Positions 50,308-58,850 of a stretch of 64,000 nt of DNA are shown one piece after another. The translations under genes and the position numbers were made by a program. The notes under the pieces are model-generated. The model had not been told where the DNA came from, did not search any database, and saw only the letters and a program-made list of their open reading frames with translations. This DNA is from Actinomycetes bacterium (GTDB taxonomy: Bacteria; Actinomycetota; Acidimicrobiia; Acidimicrobiales; Ilumatobacteraceae): contig JANYDH010000104.1 in assembly GCA_025359865.1 (NCBI GenBank), positions 1-64,000 of the forward strand, given 5' to 3'. Position 1 is the first letter of the stretch. Each line of letters opens with the position of its first letter.

Positions 50308-51204
50308 ATGAACTGGGATGTCTTCATCACCTGCGCCGTCACTGGTGCGGGTGCCACAGTGGGCAAGAGCCCCCACGTGCCGGTGACGCCCGAGCAAATC
50401 GCGAGCTCTGCGATCGAGGCGGCCAAAGCAGGCGCTGCCGTGGTGCACATCCATGTTCGCGATCCGTTGACAGGGATCGGTTCGCGTTCGACCGAACTCT
50501 ATGCCGAGGTCGTCGATCGGATCCGCTCGTCCGACACCGATGTCGTGATCAACCTCACTGCGGGCATGGGTGGCGATCTGGTGCTCGGCGGCGACGAGCA
50601 GGTGCTCCCGCCGAACCCCGACGGCACCGACATGGCGGGTGCCACCGAGCGGCTGGATCATGTTCGCACGCTGCTGCCCGAGATCTGCACCCTCGATTGC
50701 GGCACGATGAACTTTGCTTCGGGTGGCGATTACGTGATGGTGAACACCCCGGGCGTGTTGCGCTCGATGGCCCGTCAGGTGCAGGCGCTTGGCGTGCGAC
50801 CAGAGCTGGAAGTGTTCGACACCGGCCATCTGGTGCAGGTCAAAGAACTGATCCGTGATGGGCTGCTCGACGACCCGGTGATGATCCAGCTGTGCATGGG
50901 AATTGCCTACGGCGCTCCTGATGATCCGTCGACGTTCATGGCGATGGTCAACAACCTGCCGCAAGGGAGCGTGTTCTCTGGCTTTTCGATTTCCCGGATG
51001 CAACTGCCGTTCGTGGCCATGGCTGCGCTCGCTGGCGGCAATGTCCGCGTCGGGTTGGAGGACAACTTGTACCTCGGCCCCGGAGAATTGGCCACCAACG
51101 CGCAATTGGTCGAGCGCGCCGGCATGATTCTCGAGGGGATGAACGCAAGGATCATCGGACCTGATGAGGTGCGGGCCAAGTTGAAGCTCACCAAGCGCGG
51201 ATGA
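50308..51204 (+). CDS. BKACE (beta-keto acid cleavage enzyme), probably 3-dehydrocarnitine-cleaving
   Basis: 298 residues from the ATG at 50308, preceded by GAGGGGAA. It is a DUF849/BKACE TIM barrel with VFITCAVTGAGATVGKSPHVPVTPEQI at the N-terminus, the zinc ligands HIHVRDP (about 48-54), VINLTAGMGGD and EVFDTGHL, and the C-terminal zinc Glu in VRVGLEDNLYLGPGE. BKACE enzymes swap a beta-keto acid and acetyl-CoA to give acetoacetate and an acyl-CoA. The next gene is a carnitine-dehydrogenase-thioesterase fusion, which fixes the likely substrate as 3-dehydrocarnitine. A four-base gap separates the two. Confidence 0.87.
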   Translation: MNWDVFITCAVTGAGATVGKSPHVPVTPEQIASSAIEAAKAGAAVVHIHVRDPLTGIGSRSTELYAEVVDRIRSSDTDVVINLTAGMGGDLVLGGDEQVLPPNPDGTDMAGATERLDHVRTLLPEICTLDCGTMNFASGGDYVMVNTPGVLRSMARQVQALGVRPELEVFDTGHLVQVKELIRDGLLDDPVMIQLCMGIAYGAPDDPSTFMAMVNNLPQGSVFSGFSISRMQLPFVAMAALAGGNVRVGLEDNLYLGPGELATNAQLVERAGMILEGMNARIIGPDEVRAKLKLTKRG

Positions 51205-51208
51205 CCTC

Positions 51209-52699
51209 GTGAGCCCGATTCCAGGTTTACAACGAGTGGGACTACTCGGCGGCGGTGTCATCGGCGGCGGGTGGGCGGCGCGATTCTTGCTCAACGGTGT
51301 CGACGTGCAGTTGTTCGATCCCGATCCCGAAGCGCCACGCAAGATCGGTGAAGTCTTGGCCAATGCGCGTCGCGCCACGACGAAGCTGGTGATGCCGTCG
51401 CTGCCGCCTGAGGGCGTACTCAGGTTCGTCTCGACGCCGGAGGAGGCGGCCACCGGCGTCGACTTCGTACAGGAGAGTGCACCCGAGCGGCTCGAACTGA
51501 AGCAAGATCTGCTTCGTCGCGCCAGTACCGCCGCCGGTCCGGATGTCGTGTTCGGCTCGTCCACCTCGGGGCTGTTGCCGAGCCTGCTACAAGAAGGCAT
51601 GCGCTTCCCCGAGCGACTGGTCGTCGGGCATCCGTTCAATCCGGTGTACCTGCTGCCGCTCGTCGAGGTGTGCGGCGGCGCCGTCACGTCGGTTGCCGCG
51701 GCTGACCGTGCCGTCGCGGTGTACGAGTCGCTTGGAATGCACCCACTGCGGCTCGCCAAGGAGATCGACGGGTTCGTTGCCGATCGTCTGATGGAGGCGC
51801 TGTGGCGCGAGGCGTTGTGGCTGGTGAACGACGGTGTGGCAACGGCCGAGGAGATCGACGATGCGATTCGGTTCGGCGCCGGTCTGCGATGGAGCTTCAT
51901 GGGCACGTTCCTGGTGTACCGCGTGGCCGGCGGCGAGGCGGGTATGCGCCACTTCATGGCCCAGTTCGGGCCAACGCTGCACTGGCCGTGGACGAAGCTG
52001 ATGGACGTACCCGAACTGACCGACGAGCTACTCGACCGGCTTGTTGCGCAGTCCGACGACCAGGCCGCAGGTCGATCGATTCGCGAGCTCGAAGTGCTGC
52101 GCGACGATTGCCTCATCGCAGTGATGCAGGGTTTACGCACGGTCGGGTTCGGTGCCGGCGAGGTGCTCGACCGGTACGAGCGGCAGTTGTTCGGGCGATC
52201 TCCGGCGCCGGCGGTCATCCTGGGTGGCGGTCCGATCCGCATCCATGAGTGCACCGTGCCCACGGAGTGGGTCGACTACAACGGCCATACCAACGACAGC
52301 CGGTACATGCAGTTGTCCAGTGAAGCGGGCGACCGGTTCCTGCGCCACATCGGCATGGACGCGGCCTATCTCGAATCGGGACGGAGCTTCTTCACCGTCG
52401 AGAGTCACATCAACTATCTCGCCCAGAGCACGGCCGGTGACCGGCTGTACGTCACGATTCAGCTCATCTCGCACGACGAGAAGCGGATGCGGTTGTTCAC
52501 TGCGATGCACCGTGCCGACGACGATTCGATGGTGGCGACCGCCGAGCACATGATGCTGCACGTCGACACACGACTCGATCGAGCATCACCGACCGACCCG
52601 TTGATCCTCGACCGTCTTGCGGTCATCGGGGCGCAGCATGATCTCCTGGCCTTGCCCGCACAGGCCGGGCGGGCGATCGGCCAGCGCCGTGATGCGTAG
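51209..52699 (+). CDS. lcdH: Carnitine 3-dehydrogenase fused to a hotdog thioesterase
   Basis: 496 residues from a GTG. Residues 1-320 form a 3-hydroxyacyl-CoA-dehydrogenase-type NAD enzyme: GLLGGGVIGGGWAARFLLNG, DFVQESAPERLELKQ, GSSTSGLLPS and VVGHPFNPVYLLPLVEV (catalytic His). Residues about 350-470 are a hotdog thioesterase (CTVPTEWVDYNGHTNDSRYMQLSSEAGD). Carnitine dehydrogenases have this combination in some alpha-proteobacteria and actinobacteria, where the thioesterase releases glycine betaine from betainyl-CoA. With the BKACE upstream the three activities convert carnitine to glycine betaine and acetoacetate. Confidence 0.85.
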   Translation: MSPIPGLQRVGLLGGGVIGGGWAARFLLNGVDVQLFDPDPEAPRKIGEVLANARRATTKLVMPSLPPEGVLRFVSTPEEAATGVDFVQESAPERLELKQDLLRRASTAAGPDVVFGSSTSGLLPSLLQEGMRFPERLVVGHPFNPVYLLPLVEVCGGAVTSVAAADRAVAVYESLGMHPLRLAKEIDGFVADRLMEALWREALWLVNDGVATAEEIDDAIRFGAGLRWSFMGTFLVYRVAGGEAGMRHFMAQFGPTLHWPWTKLMDVPELTDELLDRLVAQSDDQAAGRSIRELEVLRDDCLIAVMQGLRTVGFGAGEVLDRYERQLFGRSPAPAVILGGGPIRIHECTVPTEWVDYNGHTNDSRYMQLSSEAGDRFLRHIGMDAAYLESGRSFFTVESHINYLAQSTAGDRLYVTIQLISHDEKRMRLFTAMHRADDDSMVATAEHMMLHVDTRLDRASPTDPLILDRLAVIGAQHDLLALPAQAGRAIGQRRDA

Positions 52700-52732
52700 C
52701 TGGCCCGTTTGTCTCGTAACGAAGGAGACCTG

Positions 52733-54028
52733 GTGAACCCCGACCCACCTGGTGAGGACGACGCATCGATCAGCGATGAAGAGTCGCGTGTGGCGATGCG
52801 CGCATTCTTGCAGCGCAGTGAGGTGCGCCTGTCCACGATCCACCGCGTTGCCCAAGCCTTGCTGGGTGGTTCGGCATTGATCCTGCTCCTGCCGCTGTTC
52901 TTGCGTGACGCGTTCCCGAAGATGATGACTTTGCTCATCTCGTCGTATGACGCCGGCCAGCATTGGCTACCGATCGTTGCGATCGGCATCGCCGCGTCGC
53001 TCGTGATCCTGCTACCGGTGCCGGCGGTCTTCCTCCTCGTCGGCGACCTGCTCGGGTTCTACTTCACGAGTAATACGTTCGGTGCACATCACACCGGCGT
53101 GCAGGAGCCGGATCGGGTGATCTTCAATCCGCGCTTCATCATCCCGGGACTCGGATTCAACAACGACGAGTTGAGCCCTGGCACCCGACAGTTGCTCGCC
53201 GAAGGGCGTGACGACGAGTGGACCCGCGGGCTGCTCGTTCCTCACAGCACCGACGACAACGGGTGGCGTGACCGGTTCGATACGCGCTCGTACGAAGTGT
53301 GGGGCGTGCTTGCCGACGAGGGCGCAGCGGGCGATACCGAGCGGGTCCGTCAGGCGTTCCGCCTCGCCGGGCTCAATCGTGACCGCACGCTTGCGCGCGA
53401 CGTCGCTCGAACCGAGGCCCTCATTGCCCGCCACGTGCTGTCAATCCGCACGGTCGTGCTGCGGTACAGCAAGGCACTGTTGTTGTTGATCATCACCACC
53501 GTCGTCACGCTTGCCGCGTCGGGCCTGGTCGATCAGGCCATCCGCGAGGACCCCTCAGGTGGCAAGTTCACCGCCGGGTTCCCCTACCGGTACTTGTTCC
53601 TGGTGTCGGTTGTCTACGCGTTGTGGGCTCCACTAGCGGCGCGCAGCGTGACCGCGCCGCTGCGGATGATCCAACGGCACACCCCCGGTGTCGGCCAACA
53701 TCGTGACGTCTATCTCGATAAGCACACCACACAGGTCGAGTCGGCAACGATCCTCGTCACGTTCCTGGTGCTTGCAACGGCCGACACGGCCATGGTCTTC
53801 GCGAGTTGGAAGGCGGGCCAGGGAGCGGGGCTTGCCGTTGGCATCGTGCTTTTCGTGCTCAGCATCGGCGCGTGGGTGGCTGCGCTCGCCGACTTTCGGG
53901 CCACACCGCGCGACACCATCACCGCGCTCGGGTTGCTCCTCAACGGATACGAAGCCCCAGCGCCGTCGGAAGCGATGCGCGCCGCCCGCGCCCGGCGGCA
54001 GGCTCCAGACGTGCCCGGCCTGGAGTGA
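52733..54028 (+). CDS. Polytopic membrane protein of unknown function
   Basis: 431 residues from the GTG at 52733 (AAGGAG upstream). Hydrophobic spans occur near residues 45-65, 80-108, 250-270, 295-315, 345-362 and 368-390, with a large soluble loop from about 115 to 245. I do not recognise a family, although the loop contains VIFNPRFIIPGLGFNNDELSPGTRQ, which should be diagnostic in a search. It lies between the carnitine dehydrogenase and the TauD dioxygenase in the same orientation with small gaps, so it may be part of that operon, but a transport role is not shown. Confidence 0.65.
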   Translation: MNPDPPGEDDASISDEESRVAMRAFLQRSEVRLSTIHRVAQALLGGSALILLLPLFLRDAFPKMMTLLISSYDAGQHWLPIVAIGIAASLVILLPVPAVFLLVGDLLGFYFTSNTFGAHHTGVQEPDRVIFNPRFIIPGLGFNNDELSPGTRQLLAEGRDDEWTRGLLVPHSTDDNGWRDRFDTRSYEVWGVLADEGAAGDTERVRQAFRLAGLNRDRTLARDVARTEALIARHVLSIRTVVLRYSKALLLLIITTVVTLAASGLVDQAIREDPSGGKFTAGFPYRYLFLVSVVYALWAPLAARSVTAPLRMIQRHTPGVGQHRDVYLDKHTTQVESATILVTFLVLATADTAMVFASWKAGQGAGLAVGIVLFVLSIGAWVAALADFRATPRDTITALGLLLNGYEAPAPSEAMRAARARRQAPDVPGLE

Positions 54029-54053
54029 GACGTTCGTGCGCGAGGATGTGGTT

Positions 54054-54920
54054 ATGACTGATGACGTGCTCCTCGACATCGAACCAGCGGCCGGTGCATT
54101 GGGTGCATTCGTGCGTGGCCTTGACCTCACCCGCCCCCTCGCTGCCGACCAGGTTGCTGCTCTTCGCCAATCGATCCTCGATCATCTCGTGGTGTTCCTC
54201 CCCGACCAGCCGATGAGTCTGGACGATCTCGAACGGCTCACCGATCAACTCGGTGGACGAGACGTCACGCCGTTCGTCAAACCGGTCGACGATCGTCCGT
54301 ACGTGATCCGCGTGATCAAAGAAGCCGACGACGAGCTCAACTTCGCCAACGCCTGGCATACCGATCTGTCGTACTTGGAATCCCCACCATCGTTCACGCT
54401 GCTGCACGCCTGGGACGTACCCGATGCAGGCGGCGACACGATCTGGTCGAACCAGTACCTTGCCTACGACACGCTGTCCAGTGGGCTGCAGGCAACGCTG
54501 CGGACGTTGGAGGCCGTGCACTCCGCCGGCACGGCATACGGCACGGGCGGCTATCTGGAATCGGTGCAGAACAAGACATCGATGGCAATCGAGCCGTCGA
54601 AGGATGCGTACCGGCAACAGTCTCACCCGGTGGTGATCCGCCATCCCGAGACCGGTCGCGCTGCCCTGTACGCGAACCCGGTCTACGCAACCAGATTGGC
54701 CGGTTGGTCGACTGCGGAATCACAGGGGCTATTTGCTCATCTTGCCCGCCACAGTGTGAACGAGAACTTCACCTGTCGGCTGCGCTGGCGGAGACACATG
54801 TTGGCGATCTGGGACAATCGGTGCACGCAGCACAATGCACTCAACGACTACCACGGTGTTCGCCGTGAGATGTTCAGGACAAGCGTGAAGGGCACGGTTC
54901 CCGTCGCCTTCACCGGTTGA
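54054..54920 (+). CDS. TauD/TfdA-family 2-oxoglutarate dioxygenase
   Basis: 288 residues from the ATG at 54054; the open frame upstream overlaps the membrane protein. The iron site is WHTDLSY (His, Asp about residues 102-104) and the distal His in TQHNALNDYHGVRREMFRTSV near 265, with the 2-oxoglutarate-binding Arg following. Members hydroxylate sulfonates, aryloxy acids or quaternary amines; because the upstream genes suggest carnitine, a gamma-butyrobetaine- or carnitine-related substrate is possible, but the fold is also that of taurine enzymes. Soluble. Confidence 0.82.
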   Translation: MTDDVLLDIEPAAGALGAFVRGLDLTRPLAADQVAALRQSILDHLVVFLPDQPMSLDDLERLTDQLGGRDVTPFVKPVDDRPYVIRVIKEADDELNFANAWHTDLSYLESPPSFTLLHAWDVPDAGGDTIWSNQYLAYDTLSSGLQATLRTLEAVHSAGTAYGTGGYLESVQNKTSMAIEPSKDAYRQQSHPVVIRHPETGRAALYANPVYATRLAGWSTAESQGLFAHLARHSVNENFTCRLRWRRHMLAIWDNRCTQHNALNDYHGVRREMFRTSVKGTVPVAFTG

Positions 54921-54958
54921 GTGGGAATGCGTTCGCGCCTGCAGGTGTTGATCCGTCC

Positions 54959-55351
54959 ATGTCCATCCCCGAATCTCATGCCGACCTCCTCAACTCCAAA
55001 GCGTTGGCCCACGTCGCAACCATCGGCCCCGACGGTGCCCCGCAGAACAACCCGGTCTGGTTCGGTTACGACGGCACGCATGTGTTGTTCAGCCAGACCA
55101 CCGGTCGGCAGAAGTACCGCAATCTCAAGAAGTCGCCGCAGGTTGCGCTGTCCATCGTTGATGTCGACAACCCATACCGGTACCTCGAAATCCGTGGAAC
55201 CGTCGACGAGATTGTCGATGACGAGGGTAACGCGTTCATCAACTCCATGGCTCAGAAGTACATCGACCAGCCGACGTACCCGTGGAATCAGCCTGGTGAT
55301 CATCGCGTGATCGTCAAGGTCCGCCCTGGCAAGACCACGTCGATGGGCTGA
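54959..55351 (+). CDS. PPOX-class F420-dependent oxidoreductase
   Basis: 130 residues from the ATG at 54959. The split beta-barrel signature is KALAHVATIGPDGAPQNNPVWFGYDGTHVLFSQTTGRQKYRNLKKSPQVALSIVD followed by YRYLEIRGTVDEI. These features match the small actinobacterial FDOR/PPOX family, which binds F420 or FMN. Substrate unknown. It follows the TauD gene by 38 bases on the same strand. Together with the LLM enzyme at 31934 it supports F420 use by this organism. Confidence 0.85.
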   Translation: MSIPESHADLLNSKALAHVATIGPDGAPQNNPVWFGYDGTHVLFSQTTGRQKYRNLKKSPQVALSIVDVDNPYRYLEIRGTVDEIVDDEGNAFINSMAQKYIDQPTYPWNQPGDHRVIVKVRPGKTTSMG

Positions 55352-55492
55352 CGGTCTCTGCGCCGGTGTTCAGCATCGATTCGTCGTCTTCGCGATGCCG
55401 CTTGAGCCCACGTACGACCCATAGTGCACCGGATGAGAGGCTGATATCGATGCTTTCGATGCAATCATCCCTGTCGTAGCGAGAGGACAGCC

Positions 55493-55735
55493 ATGGCAAC
55501 ACTCACCATTCGGGATCTGGACGACGAGCTGCGTGTCCGTTTACGAGTGCGGGCCGCTGAAAGAGGCCGCTCGATGGAGGCTGAGGTACGAGAAATCCTG
55601 CGCGACGCCTTGACAAAGCCAGCGGCACAAGACCGGCTTGGAAGTCGTATCCGGCAACGATTTTCAACAATCGGGGGAGCCGAACTCGATCTGCCGTCGC
55701 GCACGGATCTCCCCCGAGCCGCCACGCTGCCGTGA
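55493..55735 (+). CDS. FitA/VapB-type ribbon-helix-helix antitoxin
   Basis: 80 residues; GAGAGGA precedes the ATG at good spacing. The ribbon-helix-helix part is ATLTIRDLDDELRVRLRVRAAERGRSMEAEVREILRDAL, as in FitA, and the tail binds the PIN toxin. Its stop overlaps the GTG of the toxin gene (GTGA), as expected for a FitAB locus, but that toxin gene is broken. The antitoxin is therefore orphaned, though it may still bind DNA or neutralise related toxins. Confidence 0.85.
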   Translation: MATLTIRDLDDELRVRLRVRAAERGRSMEAEVREILRDALTKPAAQDRLGSRIRQRFSTIGGAELDLPSRTDLPRAATLP

Positions 55736-55954
55736 TCGTCCTCGACACCAACGTCGTGTCCGAACTCATGCGGCCCCAGCCAGTCGAAGCGGTCGTCGAG
55801 GGGGTCGACCACCAACACGGCTCTGAGGTCTCTCACTGCAATCACGGTCGCCGAACTGCTCTATGGGGTCGCTCGGCTCCCTGATGGACAGCGCAACGTT
55901 GACGACTTCACCGACACCGGCATCGTGATCTTCAACCCCTGGGTCAGAGACTGA
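55732..55954 (+). pseudogene. FitB/VapC PIN toxin, frameshifted and internally deleted
   Basis: Starting at the GTG that overlaps the antitoxin stop, frame 1 reads VIVLDTNVVSELMRPQPVEAVVEGV, a normal FitB N-terminus. It then goes out of frame in the GACCACCAACACG region. The next frame continues the family sequence with LTAITVAELLYGVARLPDGQR, jumps directly to NVDDFTDTGIVIFNPW and ends at 55954. About 65 residues that normally lie between GQR and NVDDF, with two catalytic acidic residues, are missing. So the gene carries at least one frameshift and one in-frame deletion (junction CAGCGCAAC) and cannot make a working toxin. Confidence 0.85.
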
Positions 55955-56084
55955 TCGACCGCTTCAACGAAACGTGATGTGCGCTGAAGATCGTGGCCGG
56001 CAGTCGTTGAACGCCGAGACCCTTCCGCCGACCTGTCGTTGTCGGTCCGCAGTGCTCTTCCGACGTGAAGCGCTCAAAATATCC

Positions 56085-56537
56085 GACCGTTGGCGTTGGG
56101 CTGTCATTGATAGATCGTCGCAAATTGCGGATGGAGTGTGGCGGTACCCCGACCCGGCCTCACCGATGTGAACGGTGTGGCATGCTCGACGAATCTGATC
56201 ATCGTGGCCACGTGTTCGCCGCGACACGCGATTCGAACTCGCCACGGCGGAGACCTGCCCCCGATCCCGCCAGTGCGTTCGCGTCGCGGCGTGAACGTTC
56301 GTTGCATGGCCGACGCGTGTGGTGGGAGTCTGTATCAACGATCACGACGGCTGTGCGGGGAGGATCGCGTCGACTTTCACGTCGCCAGCCCCGATAACTC
56401 GACGCGACTCGGCACCGCACGAGTTCAGCGACAAACATGACGCCGTTGCCGGTCGGACGACCAGCGGCAACCCACCCGCAACCCCACCGGACGGCAATGC
56501 GCGACAGCCTGTTGACGACGACCCAACGCCAAACGTC
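56085..56537. repeat. Long composite repeat: palindrome A split around inner element B (copy at 56.1 kb)
   Basis: 453 bases. The left end is GACCGTTGGCGTTGGG then CTGTCATTGA. The right end is, on the opposite strand, GACGTTTGGCGTTGGG then TCGTCGTCAACAGGC. Inner element B (56112-56511) shares long exact blocks with the 24.7-kb copy but lacks the 50-base palindrome and about 130 further bases. Frames are not conserved. The gene-free stretch 55955-56596 is this element flanked by short unassigned sequence: about 130 bases on the left after the toxin pseudogene and about 60 on the right before the truncated oxygenase gene. Confidence 0.75.
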
Positions 56538-56596
56538 AGCCCAGAAGGGCGGATGTCAAGATGGCCGACCGTAGAAGAGTTGTCGTGTCAAATCTG

Positions 56597-57013
56597 TCAA
56601 CTGCATGCCGGGTTGGTCAGCGCTGCGGCCACGAACGCTGTCATTTCGGGTGCCGCGTAGAGCACGCGTAGCGGTAAGTCGGGTGGCAACAGGTCGTACG
56701 CGATCGCGCGCTTCGCCGAATGCTGCATCATGCCCAGCGAGTCTTCTGGTGGCGGATCGGCCGGCATCGGTTCGAAGTACACGTTGTGACACTGATCGCC
56801 GGCCCACGCCTGATCGATTAACCGGGATGCGGCCGCAAGCGCACCGTCGATCGCATCGGGAAGGAGAAACCCATCCAGTTGGCAGACGTCGGTCTCCGTG
56901 AGTGAACCAAGGCATCGTTCGATGAGTTCGGCGCCGCGCTCGGAGGCGAACTCGTGAAGCGGGTTGCGCTCGAGGTCGACGATGGTGATGAGACAGGATG
57001 ACCGGTGATCCAT
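56597..57013 (-). pseudogene. Truncated ArpA/HalD-like 2-oxoglutarate oxygenase gene (N-terminal part only)
   Basis: 138 residues from the ATG at 57013. The text FASERGAELIERCLGSLTETDVCQLDGFLLPDAIDGALAAASRL and the end IAYDLLPPDLPLRVLYAAPEMTAFVAAALTNPA look to me like the N-terminal half of the ArpA/HalD/BesD group of Fe(II) 2-oxoglutarate enzymes. In those proteins the iron-binding H-x-D and distal His lie in the C-terminal half. Here the frame stops at CS after NPA, and none of the three minus-strand frames further on carries the missing part. The break lies about 60 bases from the end of the 56.1-kb repeat. Family assignment is from memory and moderate. Confidence 0.5.
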
Positions 57014-57062
57014 GGTCTCAGTATGCGCGGCAGCGATCAGACCGGCTAGAACTGCCGGTGCC

Positions 57063-57866
57063 ATGACACACGATGATGCGGGTCCACAACTCGGGGTGTT
57101 CGGCGGCTCCGGCTTCTATGAGTTTCTCGACGATGCCACAGAGATCGAGGTGGCCACGCCGTATGGTCGATGCTCGTCTCCGGTGACGGTGGGCACGATT
57201 GCCGGGCGATCGGTGGCGTTCATGGCACGTCATGGCCGTGAGCATGTTTTTGCCGCACATCGCGTGCCGTTCAGGGCAAACCTGTGGGCGATGCATTCGC
57301 TCGGGGTGCGTTCGCTCATCGCACCGTGTTCGGTTGGCTCGCTGCAACCCGACATCCACCCCGGCCAGTTGGTCGTGATCGATCAGCTCGTCGACCGCAC
57401 GTGGGGGAGGCCCGACACGTTTTACGATGTCGGCGGCCCGCACGATGAGCCCGGCGCCCACGGCTCGGTGCATCACCAGACGTTTGCCGATCCATACGAT
57501 GCGGGACTTCGCTCTGCGCTCGTCGGTGCGGGCACGCGTACCGGTTGTGATGTGGTTGATGGCGGCACCATGGTCGTCATCAATGGTCCCCGGTTCTCCA
57601 CTAGGGCGGAAAGTACGTGGTTCCGGAGCATGGGCTGGCACGTCGTCAACATGACCGGATATCCCGAGGCAGTACTGGCAGCAGAGCTCGGAATCCGGTA
57701 TGCGGCGGTGGCGCTGGTGACCGACTACGACGCTGGGGTCGACGGGCATGAACCGGTCACGATGGAGGCTGTGTTCGCGGTGATGCGGGCCAACGTGGCC
57801 AGGGTGCGCGGTTTGATCATCAGTTCGATCGAGCATTCCTATGACGATGTGGTGGCAGCACGCTGA
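57063..57866 (+). CDS. mtnP: S-methyl-5'-thioadenosine phosphorylase
   Basis: 267 residues. The phosphate loop is LGVFGGSGFYEF (about 9-20), followed by FMARHGREHVFAAHRVPFRANLWAM, SLIAPCSVGSLQPDIHPGQLVVIDQLVDRTWGR and the base-binding NGPRFSTRAESTWFRSMGWHVVNMTGYPEAVLAAELGI. This is the MTAP/PNP class I family; the VTDYD Asp at the base site favours adenine nucleosides. It splits 5'-methylthioadenosine to adenine and methylthioribose-1-phosphate in methionine salvage. Divergent from the truncated oxygenase gene with 49 bases between. Confidence 0.92.
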   Translation: MTHDDAGPQLGVFGGSGFYEFLDDATEIEVATPYGRCSSPVTVGTIAGRSVAFMARHGREHVFAAHRVPFRANLWAMHSLGVRSLIAPCSVGSLQPDIHPGQLVVIDQLVDRTWGRPDTFYDVGGPHDEPGAHGSVHHQTFADPYDAGLRSALVGAGTRTGCDVVDGGTMVVINGPRFSTRAESTWFRSMGWHVVNMTGYPEAVLAAELGIRYAAVALVTDYDAGVDGHEPVTMEAVFAVMRANVARVRGLIISSIEHSYDDVVAAR

Positions 57867-57887
57867 GGCTCGCGCGCAGCAGCAGGC

Positions 57888-58781
57888 TCAGAAGTCGAGA
57901 TGCGAGTGGTCGGCGCGCTCGACCGGCAATGCTGCTTCGCACCACGCATGGTGTCCGCCGATGAGATCGGCGACAGCGGTGTAGCCGAGGCGTACCAAGT
58001 TGGCTGCCGCCAGCGACGAACTGTATCCGCCGTTGCACACCACGACCAGCGGCTGGTCGAACGAACGGATCGCCGGGTGGAGATACCCGTTGGCGGGGTC
58101 GAGGTGCCACTCGACCACCGTGCGCGGTACGTGGATCGACGACTCGATGACGCCGAAGCGGGCACGGTCGGTCTGCGTACGCGTGTCGATCACCACTGGC
58201 GGATCGTTCGAACCGAGGCGTTCGTGCAACGTGCACGCAGAGACTCGCTCGATCGTCGAGCGTGCCTCGAACAGCAGGTCGTGAACGGTGAAACGTTCGG
58301 ATCGACGATAGATCGACACACTGTCGTTGCTCACCACACGAGGTGCGATCTGGGTGAGCCCAAACTCGTGAACGGTCGCATGTGCCGCATGGTTGTTGGA
58401 ATGACTGGAATCGGTGGAGTTACCAGCTGAATGAACGAAGGCGACATGCCCACCTGGCGCACAGTGTTGCACGCATGAATGGACGACGGCGCGCTGGTGG
58501 CCAGCGGGGCCGTTGTCGAGGCGGCCGACGATGACGAGGTCGAATCGCCGATCGAGTTGCATCGCCACCGAAGTCAGATGTGCGAAGGCCACCGAGCGGT
58601 GCATCGATCTGGCCAGTTTGACCGCATCGAGGCGTACATCGACGCCGAGCGTGACGCGTTCGTTCGTGACCAGATCGGCCACGAGCCACCGAGGGTCCCC
58701 ACCGACTTGCAGCACCGACGTCGGAGCCAGTGACGCAAGGCGATCAACGAGTTCGCATGGCGTTGGTCCTGGCTGCAACAT
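57888..58781 (-). CDS. Methyltransferase-like domain fused to a rhodanese domain
   Basis: 297 residues from the ATG at 58781; the much longer open frame upstream overlaps two plus-strand membrane-protein genes. Residues 1-150 have a Rossmann pattern like SAM-dependent methyltransferases (SVLQVGGDPRWLVADLV ... VTLGVDVRLDAVKLARS ... FDLVIVGRLD ... APGGHVAFVHS), but the glycine motif is weak. Residues about 190-290 form a rhodanese domain with the active loop CNGGYSSS and IGGHHAW near the end. The combination suggests sulfur transfer or a regulatory sulfur sensor with a methyltransferase-like partner. The function is not established. TACGAT lies close to the ATG. Confidence 0.7.
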   Translation of the reverse strand: MLQPGPTPCELVDRLASLAPTSVLQVGGDPRWLVADLVTNERVTLGVDVRLDAVKLARSMHRSVAFAHLTSVAMQLDRRFDLVIVGRLDNGPAGHQRAVVHSCVQHCAPGGHVAFVHSAGNSTDSSHSNNHAAHATVHEFGLTQIAPRVVSNDSVSIYRRSERFTVHDLLFEARSTIERVSACTLHERLGSNDPPVVIDTRTQTDRARFGVIESSIHVPRTVVEWHLDPANGYLHPAIRSFDQPLVVVCNGGYSSSLAAANLVRLGYTAVADLIGGHHAWCEAALPVERADHSHLDF

Positions 58782-58850
58782 CACGCCTGATCGTACGGTG
58801 GTCGCCGTCTGTGCGAAAGACCGGATCGGGAAACAATCACGAAACTGAGC

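Noticed and set aside
50278-52263. 661-codon open frame on the minus strand
   Set aside because: It lies opposite the BKACE and carnitine dehydrogenase genes, whose motifs are unambiguous; the minus-strand product has no recognisable domain.
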